Positions 24,346 to 32,068 of a stretch of DNA of 64,000 nt are shown in pieces. Positions within the stretch are counted from its first letter, which is position 1, and every line of letters begins with the position of its first letter. Position numbers and translations under genes: made by a program. The notes under the pieces are model-generated. The model was not told the origin of the DNA and made no database searches. It worked only from the letters and a program-made list of their open reading frames with translations. Source of the stretch: SIG440 sp045120135 (GTDB lineage: Bacteria > Bacillota > Clostridia > Monoglobales > Monoglobaceae); contig JBGVEN010000009.1 in the NCBI GenBank assembly GCA_045120135.1, positions 124,001-188,000 on the forward strand, given 5' to 3'.

Positions 24346-24438
24346 GCTACGCACAAACCTCGCCTCTCGGCGTACACCACAGTACGCCTTCGGGTAACCC
24401 AAAGTTAAGACTTTGGCTCGGTTTGTGTGTTCTGAATC
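24346..24438. repeat. Interspersed inverted-repeat element, copy C
   Basis: Inverted outer arms (CACAAACCTCGCC near 24352 against GGCTCGGTTTGTG near 24415) enclose a hairpin GGCGTAC-ACCAC-AGTACGCC. Read on the minus strand, the interior ACCCGAAGGCGTACT...GTAC...CGTAGCA aligns with copies A and B near 4.2 and 5.7 kb. It lies between the convergent phosphoglucomutase and rsmG genes; the rest of the gap is AT-rich with nothing else seen. Confidence 0.6.
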
Positions 24439-24468
24439 TATTTTACCTATCCTCTGATATAAAATTTT

Positions 24469-25170
24469 TTATTTTATCTTATTTGCTTTTCTTGGAAATT
24501 CTTTGGGGGTTTCTTTTACTTTTTCAATCAAAACAATTTTTCTTATTATATCGGAATGTGGAATTTTAACTTCTTTTATATCCTTTATCTTTCCTCCTAA
24601 GTTTCCAATCATACTTTTTGCATCGTTTAATTCTTCTTCAATTTCAAACGCTTTAAATGCAGCAAATGTTCCTCCTATTTTAAGAAGAGGAATACAATAT
24701 TCCGAAAGAACCTTAAGCGGTGCAACCGCGCGCGAAACAGCATAATCGTACTTTCCTCTGAACTTTTTATCTTTCCCTGCATCCTCTGCACGCATATGAA
24801 CAAATTCTGCCTTTTCAAACGAAAGCTGATTTGAAACTTCATTTAAAAATGTTATTCTTTTATTTAAGGAATCAAGAAATGTAAAATCAAGGTCAGGTCT
24901 TATTATTTTTATAGGAACACCGGGAAATCCTGCACCTGTTCCCACATCTATTATTTTTGAATTTTCATTTATATCAAACGAGAATATAGGAACAACACTG
25001 TCCAAAAAATGCTTAATTGAAATTTCCTTATCTTCGGTCACCGCAGTAAGGTTCATTTTTTTGTTCCATTCAACAAGCAATTGTGAAAATTCAGCAAAAT
25101 CTTTTTCTTTATTTTTTGAAAGCTCATATCCATATTCAATTAAGCCTGATTTCAAAATTTCTCTATCCAT
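24469..25170 (-). CDS. rsmG: 16S rRNA (guanine527-N7)-methyltransferase
   Basis: The 233-residue SAM-dependent enzyme methylates G527 of 16S rRNA. It shows the RsmG N-terminal helix bundle (VEWNKKMNLTAVTE), KHFLDSVVP, the SAM loop IIDVGTGAGFPGVPIKI and VSRAVAPLKVL. The ATG at 25170 follows GGAGAAAG. In most Firmicutes rsmG lies beside parA/parB near oriC; here it stays near the origin-like region while parAB is about 12 kb away. Confidence 0.95.
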   Translation of the reverse strand: MDREILKSGLIEYGYELSKNKEKDFAEFSQLLVEWNKKMNLTAVTEDKEISIKHFLDSVVPIFSFDINENSKIIDVGTGAGFPGVPIKIIRPDLDFTFLDSLNKRITFLNEVSNQLSFEKAEFVHMRAEDAGKDKKFRGKYDYAVSRAVAPLKVLSEYCIPLLKIGGTFAAFKAFEIEEELNDAKSMIGNLGGKIKDIKEVKIPHSDIIRKIVLIEKVKETPKEFPRKANKIK

Positions 25171-25187
25171 AATCTTTCTCCAAAGTT

Positions 25188-25218
25188 AAAAGAGAGTACA
25201 AAAAATGCACTCTCTTTT
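25188..25218 (-). terminator. Intrinsic terminator of the ferredoxin gene
   Basis: A perfect 10-bp stem AAAAGAGAGT against ACTCTCTTTT with an 11-nt loop lies between the ferredoxin stop and the rsmG start. Confidence 0.75.
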
Positions 25219-25235
25219 TAAATTTTTAAGTTCTA

Positions 25236-25403
25236 TTATGCCTGAGCAGCATCTACAGGACATACATTTGCGCAGTTACCGCAATCGATGCATTCGTTTT
25301 CATCGATAATGTACTTTGCATCACCTTCAGAAATGCAAGAAACGGGACATTCGCTAGCGCAAGCACCGCACATGATACAATCATCACTGATTTTGTAAGC
25401 CAT
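25236..25403 (-). CDS. 2[4Fe-4S] ferredoxin
   Basis: The 55-residue protein is a classical clostridial ferredoxin, a soluble low-potential electron carrier. Two cluster motifs are complete: CIMCGACASECP and CIDCGNCANVCP, each CxxCxxCxxxCP, in the usual pseudo-symmetric arrangement. The ATG at 25403 follows GAGGTG. It has its own promoter (25458-25486) and terminator, so it is monocistronic. Such a ferredoxin supports an anaerobic lifestyle. Confidence 0.95.
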   Translation of the reverse strand: MAYKISDDCIMCGACASECPVSCISEGDAKYIIDENECIDCGNCANVCPVDAAQA

Positions 25404-25457
25404 TTTTTTCACCTCTTACTATTAAGATATAAAATATACACAGTATATTTCCTACAT

Positions 25458-25486
25458 ATAATATATCATTTTTGTATTTTTGTCAA
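25458..25486 (-). promoter_or_regulatory. Promoter of the ferredoxin gene
   Basis: On the minus strand, TTGACA (25486-25481), a 17-nt spacer and TATTAT (25463-25458). Confidence 0.82.
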
Positions 25487-25795
25487 TATAAAATAAAAAT
25501 GTCTATCCCCACAATTCACACAATTAATATAGAATAGTTCGTTTTGTTTCTGTGGATAAAATTTTAATATTTTTTTGCTGTTAAAACTGTTTATAACTTT
25601 TCAGAGTTTTCAACAGCTTATAAACAAGCTTTAAATACTTGTATTAAAATAAATTTAAAGGTTTTCAACATTATCAACATCTCCTACAACAGCTACCTCT
25701 AAAAATAAATAATAATATATATTTATATATATATAAAATTTAAAAGTTAATTAAAATAAAAAATTAAACCACATTATTAATTTGTAAAAAAATCA
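25487..25795. other. Candidate replication origin region (oriC)
   Basis: This gene-free stretch before dnaN has one perfect DnaA box (TGTGGATAA, 25551-25559), a one-mismatch box (TTATCAACA, 25671-25679) and weaker ones (TTATAAACA 25618-25626; TTTTCAACA 25607-25615 and 25662-25670). It is followed by a very AT-rich tract with alternating TA runs (about 25700-25790) suited to unwinding. Gene strand bias changes from mostly leftward to rightward here, and dnaN-recF-gyrB, rsmG and parAB are nearby. dnaA itself is absent. Confidence 0.6.
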
Positions 25796-25824
25796 TTGAT
25801 TTTTTTAGATAATTATGCTAAAAT
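25796..25824 (+). promoter_or_regulatory. Promoter of dnaN-recF-remB
   Basis: TTGATT (25796-25801), a 17-nt spacer and TAAAAT (25819-25824), leaving a leader of about 95 nt before dnaN. Confidence 0.65.
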
Positions 25825-25928
25825 AATAGGGGTACATATAAAAACATTAAAAACGCCTAAAAATCATATTTTTTTGGCTTTATAATAAAAATCACTAAAT
25901 TTTGTTATAAAAAGGACGGACGGATAAA

Positions 25929-27035
25929 ATGAAAATTATATGCAATAAAACAACACTTAATGAAGCTGTAATTTCTGTATCAAAAGCAGTTTCATCACAT
26001 TCAAGCCTGCCTGTTCTGGAGGGTATATACATAAGTGCTTCAACCGACGGTGTTGTTACACTTATTTCAAATGATATGGAAATGGGTATTGAAGCAAAAA
26101 TAAAAGGAGATGTTGAACGCGGAGGTTCAACTGTTTTAAATGCAAAAATTCTCGGAAGTATTGTTAAAAATCTTCCTCTTGAAGAAGTTTTAATCGAACT
26201 TGACGAAAAAAATATATGCACAATCAAGTCCGGTAACTCAAAATTCGAGATTTCCGGTATGAATTCTATTGATTTTCCCGACCTTCCTGTTGTAAATCCC
26301 GATTATTCGGTTAAAATTCCTAAGAAGACGCTTAAGGAAATGATTTCAAAAACTATTTTTTGTACTTCACTTTCAGATAACAGACCTATTCTCAAAGGTT
26401 GTCTTTTCGATATTGAGGGCGGTACTGTAAGAATGGTTTCAACCGACGGTTTCCGCTTAGCAGTAAGAACTTATCATTTAGAAGAGGATAATGGTGAAAG
26501 AAAATTTGTTGTTCCCGCAAAGGCTCTTGGTGAAATTAACAAGATTTTAAAGGAAGATGACGAATTTGTTGAAGTAAACTGCACTTCAAAGAATGCAGTA
26601 TTTATATTTGAAAATTACAGAGTTGTTACCCGTCTTATTGAAGGGGATTACATTAACTATAAAAGTACAATTTATGAAGAGGGCGAAATTGAGCTTGAAT
26701 GTCCTCTTTACGAGCTTTTTGATTCTGTTTATCGTGCATCTTTAATTATTACCGAGAATGCAAATGATGCTCCTGTTAAGTTTAAGATTGAAGATGACAA
26801 CATAAATGTTTCGTGCGAAACAATTGTGGGTAAGGTTGACGATAATATTGCAGTTACAACCGGTTCTGCTCAATTGGAAATTGGTTTCTTTAACGAATTT
26901 CTGCTTGGTGTTCTCCGTGCCTGCGATGACGAAAAGGTAAAAATTAAATTTAAAAAGAATATCAATCCTATGATAATTACTCCAATCGACGGGGACGAGT
27001 ATGTTTATCTTTTGCTCCCCAGAAGGCTTAAATAA
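25929..27035 (+). CDS. dnaN: DNA polymerase III beta subunit (sliding clamp)
   Basis: The 368-residue clamp protein has the three-domain DnaN layout, starting MKIICNKTTLNEAVISVSKAVSSHSSLPVLEGI. Domain 2 begins near KKTLKEMISKTIFCTSLSDNRPILKG, with the conserved VSTDGFRLAVR, and the C-terminus is MIITPIDGDEYVYLLLPRR, close to the usual MPMR-type ending that lines the peptide-binding pocket. It is the first gene of dnaN-recF-remB. The usual upstream dnaA is missing. It overlaps recF by one base (TAATG). Confidence 0.96.
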   Translation: MKIICNKTTLNEAVISVSKAVSSHSSLPVLEGIYISASTDGVVTLISNDMEMGIEAKIKGDVERGGSTVLNAKILGSIVKNLPLEEVLIELDEKNICTIKSGNSKFEISGMNSIDFPDLPVVNPDYSVKIPKKTLKEMISKTIFCTSLSDNRPILKGCLFDIEGGTVRMVSTDGFRLAVRTYHLEEDNGERKFVVPAKALGEINKILKEDDEFVEVNCTSKNAVFIFENYRVVTRLIEGDYINYKSTIYEEGEIELECPLYELFDSVYRASLIITENANDAPVKFKIEDDNINVSCETIVGKVDDNIAVTTGSAQLEIGFFNEFLLGVLRACDDEKVKIKFKKNINPMIITPIDGDEYVYLLLPRRLK

Positions 27036-28141
27036 TGATTGTTAATAAGTTAAATCTTCGTAATTTTAGAAATTATGAAGAAGAATCTTTTGAATTTGAT
27101 AAAAAAGTAAATATAATTTATGGTAATAATGCCCAGGGTAAAACAAATATTTTAGAGGCAATATACCTTTTTTCTCTCGGTAAATCAAACAGAACCTCGC
27201 ATGATGCGGATATGATTAAGTTTGATGAATGTGAGGCGAATTTGGAGATTGATTTTATATCAAAAAAACGTGAAATTTCGGGCAAAATCAGTCTGGATAG
27301 CAAAAAGAAAAAGAGAATTGTTATAAATGATATTCCCGTAAAGAAGAATTCCGAGCTTTTGGGTAATCTCAATGTTGTATTTTTTGGTCCGGAATATATG
27401 AGTCTTATAAAGGATGGACCTAAAAAACGCCGTAAGAATATTGACATAATGATAAGCCAGCTGCGGCCTAATTATCTTGCGGCAGTCTCGGATTACAAAA
27501 AATTGATTGAACAAAAGAGCAGTCTTTTAAAAAATGACAATCCGGATAAAATGATTCTTTCTATTTTAAACGAAAAATTGATTTCGCTCAGCGAGTATAT
27601 AATTAAAATTCGTTATGAATATATAAAAAAGATTGAAAAGATTGCAAAGTCTATTCAGCTTGATATTTCGGGCGGAAAAGAAGAGCTTGGTATGAGTTAT
27701 GTTTCTCTTGGAATGACAATAAATGATGAGGTAATTGAAAACTTGTCACAAAATGTTCGGAATGTTCTGGTAAAATCAGAAGAGAGGGAATTAAGATACC
27801 GCGAATGTATATTTGGACCGCACCGTGACGATATAGAATTTTTTATAAACGACAATGATTTAAAGCTTTTTGGGTCTCAGGGTCAGCAAAAAACTGCAAT
27901 TTTAGTTCAAAAACTGGCAGAGGTGGAGCTTTTTCGTGAGGAAATAGGCGAATATCCGGTATTGTTGCTTGACGATATAATGAGCGAGCTTGATTCAATC
28001 CGTCAGGATTATATTTTGAATAAAATTGAAAATATGCAGATTTTTGTAACCTGTACCGATAGAGAAAAGTTTGAAAATTTAAAATCGGGCAAATTTATAA
28101 GAATTGATAAAGGAAGAATGACAGAATGTACCTGCATTTAG
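27035..28141 (+). CDS. recF: DNA replication and repair protein RecF
   Basis: The 368-residue SMC-like ATPase loads RecA at gaps. It shows NLRNFRNYEE, Walker A YGNNAQGKTNILEAIYLFS, the signature-like FGSQGQQKTAILVQKLAE and Walker B YPVLLLDDIMSELD. The start ATG overlaps the dnaN stop, and its end overlaps remB by 16 nt. The order dnaN-recF is the standard one near oriC. Confidence 0.96.
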   Translation: MIVNKLNLRNFRNYEEESFEFDKKVNIIYGNNAQGKTNILEAIYLFSLGKSNRTSHDADMIKFDECEANLEIDFISKKREISGKISLDSKKKKRIVINDIPVKKNSELLGNLNVVFFGPEYMSLIKDGPKKRRKNIDIMISQLRPNYLAAVSDYKKLIEQKSSLLKNDNPDKMILSILNEKLISLSEYIIKIRYEYIKKIEKIAKSIQLDISGGKEELGMSYVSLGMTINDEVIENLSQNVRNVLVKSEERELRYRECIFGPHRDDIEFFINDNDLKLFGSQGQQKTAILVQKLAEVELFREEIGEYPVLLLDDIMSELDSIRQDYILNKIENMQIFVTCTDREKFENLKSGKFIRIDKGRMTECTCI

Positions 28142-28389
28142 GTAGAGATACCGTTGTAAACACAAAAAACATAATATCTGTTCTGGACCTTGAAACAACC
28201 TCTGTTTCAAAATTCTCCCGTGAATTTTTGAAAGTCGTCGAGGAAGAGGGGTTCGTAAGGAATGTTTCGGACGAAATTCCAAAATCCATCGTTATTTGTG
28301 AGGAAAAGGGTCAGTCTGTTGTTTATATAACTAATATTTCAACAAAGGCGCTTGCCGGCAGAATAAAAAAGCGCGAGGCAGGGCTGTAA
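28126..28389 (+). CDS. RemB/YaaB-type extracellular matrix regulator family (DUF370)
   Basis: The 87-residue protein starts MYLHLGRDTVVNTKNIISVLDLE and contains SIVICEEKGQSVVYITNIST and a KKRE tail, matching the DUF370/RemB family found between recF and gyrB in Firmicutes. In Bacillus subtilis RemA and RemB promote matrix gene expression; RemA is a DNA-binding regulator. It overlaps the 3' end of recF, so it is in the same operon. It could matter for the large polysaccharide cluster downstream, but no direct link is visible. Confidence 0.85.
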   Translation: MYLHLGRDTVVNTKNIISVLDLETTSVSKFSREFLKVVEEEGFVRNVSDEIPKSIVICEEKGQSVVYITNISTKALAGRIKKREAGL

Positions 28390-28443
28390 AATATGTGTAT
28401 TAATCAAAAATTGTTTAAATACAGAAAGGTAAGGGTTTAAGCT

Positions 28444-30375
28444 ATGGCAGAAAACATTACAAATGTACCTGTAGAAAATACTTATGACGAGAGTCAGATT
28501 CAGGTTCTGGAGGGACTTGAGGCGGTTCGTAAAAGACCGGGTATGTATATAGGTTCAACAACTTCGAGAGGTCTTCATCATCTCGTTTATGAAATTGTGG
28601 ATAACTCCATAGACGAGGCTCTTGCCGGTTACTGTAAGGAAATTCAGGTAACCATCAAAGAGGATAACTCGATTACTGTCCGTGACGACGGGCGTGGTAT
28701 TCCTGTCGGTATTCAGGCACAGACCGGTCTCCCTGCGGTTGAGGTTGTATTTACCGTTCTTCACGCGGGCGGTAAGTTCGGCGGTGGCGGATACAAGGTT
28801 TCGGGCGGTCTTCACGGCGTTGGCGCGTCAGTTGTTAATGCTCTTTCAGAATACTTAGAGGTTGAAATTTATGATGGCGAAAATATTCATTATCAAAAGT
28901 ACTGCCGTGGCGAAAAGCAGGAAAATCTCAAGGTTATAGGAAAAACCGACAAGACCGGAACATTTGTTCACTTTAAGCCGGACTCAGAGATTTTTGAAGA
29001 CTTGGTTTATGATTATAAGGTTCTTCATAAAAGACTTCAGGAGCAGGCATTCTTAAACGCCGGTGTAAAAATTGTTTTAAAGGACGAAAGACCCGACGAA
29101 AACGGAAACTTTAAGGAAGATGTTCTCCATTACGAGGGCGGTATAAAGGAATTTGTTCAGTATCTCAACCGCCACAAAACGCCTATTCACGAAGAGGTTA
29201 TTTATGTTAATTCAGTTCGTGAAAATTCCGAGGCAGAAATTGCAATGCAGTATAACGATGGTTATACAGAAGACGTTCAGAGTTTTGCAAACAATATTAA
29301 TACAACCGAGGGCGGAACTCACGAAACAGGCTTTAAGGCGGCTCTTACTAAGGTTATAAACGATTATGCAAGAAAACATAAAATGATTAAAGACAACGAG
29401 GAAAACCTCAAGGGTGAAGATGTCCGTGAAGGTCTTGCTTGCATAATTTCGGTTAAAGTAACCGAGGCGCAGTTCGAGGGTCAGACAAAAACTAAGCTGG
29501 GCAATAGTGAAATGCGTACAATTGTTGAAAAAATGCTCAACGAAAAGCTTGCTGAATTCATGGAAGAAAACCCTGCAACTGCAAAGATTATTGTTGAAAA
29601 GGCAATGACCGCATCACGTGCCCGTGAGGCGGCAAAGCGTGCAAGAGAAAATACCAGAAGAAAGTCAGCACTTGAAAGCAGTACCCTCCCCGGTAAGCTT
29701 GCAGACTGCTCGTCCAAGGATACAGAATTTACAGAGATATATATCGTCGAGGGTGATTCTGCGGGAGGTAGTGCAAAGCAGGGCAGAGACAGACGCTTCC
29801 AGGCAATTCTGCCGCTTTGGGGTAAGATGCTCAATGTCGAAAAGTCACGTATCGACAAGGTATTTTCAAATGAAAAGCTTCTTCCGGTAATAACCGCAAT
29901 CGGTGCCGGAATTGGAAGTGATTTTGATGTTTCAAAAATCAGATACGGCAAGATAGTTATTATGGCGGATGCCGATGTTGACGGTGCGCATATCAGAACA
30001 CTTCTTCTGACATTCTTCTTCAGATATATGGAACCGCTCATCCGTGAGGGTCACGTATATATTGCTCAGCCGCCGCTTTATAAGGTTTATAAGGGCAAAA
30101 AGGTTATTTATGCATATAACGATGACGATTTAAAGGCGGCACTTGAAGAAATTCCGGACGCATCAATCCAGAGATATAAGGGTCTTGGTGAAATGAACCC
30201 CGAACAGCTCTGGGAAACAACAATGGACCCCGAAAAACGTGTTATGCTCCGTGTTGACCTCGAAGATGCACGCCGTGCCGACGAGATATTTACTGTTCTT
30301 ATGGGCGACAAGGTAGAACCCCGCCGTGAGTTTATTGAAGAACACTCAAAGTCGGTAGTTAATTTGGATATTTAA
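28444..30375 (+). CDS. gyrB: DNA gyrase subunit B
   Basis: The 643-residue type II topoisomerase subunit has the GHKL ATPase domain (VRKRPGMYIGSTTSRGLHHLVYEIVDNSIDEA, DDGRGIPV, GLHGVGASVVNALS), the transducer domain and the TOPRIM domain (IVEGDSAGGSAKQGRDR, IMADADVDGAHI). The C-terminal GLGEMNPEQLWETTMDPE and final DI are typical of GyrB rather than ParE. It follows remB by 54 nt and is part of the oriC-proximal block. Confidence 0.97.
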   Translation: MAENITNVPVENTYDESQIQVLEGLEAVRKRPGMYIGSTTSRGLHHLVYEIVDNSIDEALAGYCKEIQVTIKEDNSITVRDDGRGIPVGIQAQTGLPAVEVVFTVLHAGGKFGGGGYKVSGGLHGVGASVVNALSEYLEVEIYDGENIHYQKYCRGEKQENLKVIGKTDKTGTFVHFKPDSEIFEDLVYDYKVLHKRLQEQAFLNAGVKIVLKDERPDENGNFKEDVLHYEGGIKEFVQYLNRHKTPIHEEVIYVNSVRENSEAEIAMQYNDGYTEDVQSFANNINTTEGGTHETGFKAALTKVINDYARKHKMIKDNEENLKGEDVREGLACIISVKVTEAQFEGQTKTKLGNSEMRTIVEKMLNEKLAEFMEENPATAKIIVEKAMTASRAREAAKRARENTRRKSALESSTLPGKLADCSSKDTEFTEIYIVEGDSAGGSAKQGRDRRFQAILPLWGKMLNVEKSRIDKVFSNEKLLPVITAIGAGIGSDFDVSKIRYGKIVIMADADVDGAHIRTLLLTFFFRYMEPLIREGHVYIAQPPLYKVYKGKKVIYAYNDDDLKAALEEIPDASIQRYKGLGEMNPEQLWETTMDPEKRVMLRVDLEDARRADEIFTVLMGDKVEPRREFIEEHSKSVVNLDI

Positions 30376-30377
30376 AG

Positions 30378-30431
30378 CCTTCCCCTTGAGGGGAAGGTGT
30401 CAAAACTTTATGTTTTGACGGATGAGGTGTA
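30378..30431. repeat. Interspersed double-hairpin repeat (CCTTCCCC type)
   Basis: CCTTCCCC-TTGA-GGGGAAGG (30378-30397) is followed by GTCAAAAC-TTTAT-GTTTTGAC (30399-30419) and GGATGAGGTG. From memory this is another common clostridial intergenic repeat. It fills the gap between gyrB and thyA and could act as a terminator or mRNA stabiliser, although it lacks a T-run. Confidence 0.75.
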
Positions 30432-30454
30432 AAAATAAAAATATCGGTGATTTT

Positions 30455-31285
30455 ATGAGTAAAGCAGATGAAATTTTTGTTAATATGTGCCGTGACATTA
30501 TAGACAACGGCTGGTCAGACGAAGAATGCGAGGTCAGACCAAGGTGGGAGGATGGTACTCCTGCGCATACCATAAAAAAGTTTTGTGTGGTTAACCGTTA
30601 CAACTTAGCCGAGGAGTTTCCTATTTTAACTCTTCGTCCTACATATCTCAAAAGTGCTATTGATGAGATACTTTGGATTTGGCAGAAAAAATCCAATAAT
30701 ATCAAGGATTTAAACAGTCATATCTGGGACAGCTGGGCAGGCGAGGACGGCTCAATCGGCAAGGCTTACGGCTACCAGATGTCGGTAAAGCATAAGTACC
30801 CTGAGGGCGAGTTTGACCAGGTCGACAGAGTTATCTATGACCTCAAACATAACCCGTACAGCCGCCGCATTATGACTAATATCTATGTTCATCAGGATTT
30901 AAGTGAGATGAATCTTTATCCTTGTGCATACAGTATGACCTTTAATGTTACGGGAAATCGGCTGAACGCTATACTCAATCAGCGGTCTCAAGACGTTTTG
31001 GCGGCAAATAACTGGAATGTAGTGCAGTATGCGGCACTTACCCATATGTTTGCACAGATAAGCGGCCTTGAGGTTGGAGAATTTGTCCACGTAATTGCAG
31101 ATGCACATATATACGACAGACACGTTCCCGTAATTGAGGAAATGATAAAAAGACCGCAATATCCCGCACCCCGCCTTATAATCAATAAAGAAATAAAGAA
31201 TTTCTACGACTTTACGGTTGATGATTTTATATTGGACAATTATCAGAAGAATGAGCAGATTAAAAATATTCCTATAGCAATATAA
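30455..31285 (+). CDS. thyA: Thymidylate synthase ThyA
   Basis: The 276-residue protein makes dTMP from dUMP with methylene-tetrahydrofolate. It shows the folate/dUMP region RPTYLKSAIDEILWIWQKKSNNI, DSWAGEDGSIGKAYGYQM, the arginine pair YSRRIMTN, the catalytic cysteine in NLYPCAYSMTFNV, QRSQDVLAANNWNVVQYA and HIYDRHVPVIEE. The CAY after the catalytic Cys, in place of CHV/CHF, resembles the Bacillus ThyA variant. The ATG at 30455 is preferred; the frame is open 11 codons further through the repeat. It pairs with folA downstream, as usual, because ThyA oxidises the folate. Confidence 0.93.
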   Translation: MSKADEIFVNMCRDIIDNGWSDEECEVRPRWEDGTPAHTIKKFCVVNRYNLAEEFPILTLRPTYLKSAIDEILWIWQKKSNNIKDLNSHIWDSWAGEDGSIGKAYGYQMSVKHKYPEGEFDQVDRVIYDLKHNPYSRRIMTNIYVHQDLSEMNLYPCAYSMTFNVTGNRLNAILNQRSQDVLAANNWNVVQYAALTHMFAQISGLEVGEFVHVIADAHIYDRHVPVIEEMIKRPQYPAPRLIINKEIKNFYDFTVDDFILDNYQKNEQIKNIPIAI

Positions 31286-31288
31286 TTT

Positions 31289-31453
31289 TAGTGAGTCATT
31301 AAGAGCCTCTCGCACGAAATTATAATTGTTATTTTTCCGCCAGACCCATCAAAAATACTCGCAAATACATAGAGTATTCGCTCCGTTTTTTGAAGAATCT
31401 AACGAAAAAATCACTGCTTATAATTTGCACTATATACTCTTAAAGACCCACTA
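31289..31453. mobile_element. MITE-like element with inverted terminal repeats and TA ends
   Basis: About 36-bp imperfect inverted ends are visible: the left starts TAGTGAGTCATTAAGAG and the reverse complement of the right starts TAGTGGGTCTTTAAGAG, and both reach AAATTATAA. Each end begins with TA, as expected for an IS630/Tc1-type target. The 165-bp interior has a hairpin (ATACTC...GAGTAT) and no plausible gene. It lies between thyA and folA; the remaining bases up to folA hold only its ribosome site. Confidence 0.55.
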
Positions 31454-31503
31454 TGAGTGGGAAAAGAGGCTTAGAGAAAAAAATCTAATAAAGGAAAAAG
31501 CTT

Positions 31504-31995
31504 ATGAAAATTATTGCAGCAGCAGATAAACTTTGGGGAATAGGCAAGGACAACCGTCTTTTGGACCACATCCCCGAGGATATGAAATTTTTCAGAGAAA
31601 CAACAAAGGGCAAGGCTGTTATTATGGGGAAGAATACATTTTTGTCATTTCCTAACCAAAAGCCGCTGCCTAACCGCCTTAATATTGTGCTGACCCGTGA
31701 CGAGAGCTTCGGGGCAGACGGGATTTCTGTATGCAATTCCATCGAAAAGGCGATAGAGCTTGCAAAAGAGACATACTCCAATGAGGATATTTTCTTCATT
31801 GGCGGAGAAGCGGTATACCGCGACGCAGTGGAGTTTTGCGATACTGCATACATTACCAAAATAGATAACGTATACGATGCCGACAGATTTTTAGTGAACT
31901 TTGACGAGCTCCCCGATTGGTCGGTTAAGTGTGAAGAAATGCTTAAATGCGAAAATGGACTTTATATCACTTTTGTGACATATAAAAAGAATTAA
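31504..31995 (+). CDS. folA: Dihydrofolate reductase
   Basis: The 163-residue enzyme regenerates tetrahydrofolate. It starts MKIIAAADKLWGIGKDNRLLDHIPEDMKFF with the active-site acidic residue and W-G-I-G loop, then VIMGKNTFLS, LPNRLNIVLTRD, the NADPH-binding IFFIGGEAVYRD and TKIDNVYDADRF. The ATG follows AAAGGA. It forms a folate pair with thyA. A bulged hairpin terminator follows immediately. Confidence 0.95.
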   Translation: MKIIAAADKLWGIGKDNRLLDHIPEDMKFFRETTKGKAVIMGKNTFLSFPNQKPLPNRLNIVLTRDESFGADGISVCNSIEKAIELAKETYSNEDIFFIGGEAVYRDAVEFCDTAYITKIDNVYDADRFLVNFDELPDWSVKCEEMLKCENGLYITFVTYKKN

Positions 31996-32026
31996 GGGTG
32001 TTTAATTTTGTTAAACAGCCCTTTTT
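31994..32026 (+). terminator. Intrinsic terminator of folA
   Basis: AAGGG-TGTTTAA pairs with TTAAACA-GCCCTT (one bulged base) around a TTTTG loop and is followed by TTTTT, overlapping the folA stop. Confidence 0.75.
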
Positions 32027-32068
32027 CGTCTATACAAAAGGAAAAAATAGTAATCTTTGTGAGGGCTT

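Noticed and set aside
25187..25928. Truncated dnaA upstream of dnaN
   Set aside because: No frame with a Walker motif or DnaA signature exists here; the stretch contains only the ferredoxin gene and AT-rich sequence.
31326..31529. 67-codon open frame before folA
   Set aside because: It lies mostly inside the MITE-like element, overlaps the folA start and has no ribosome site.
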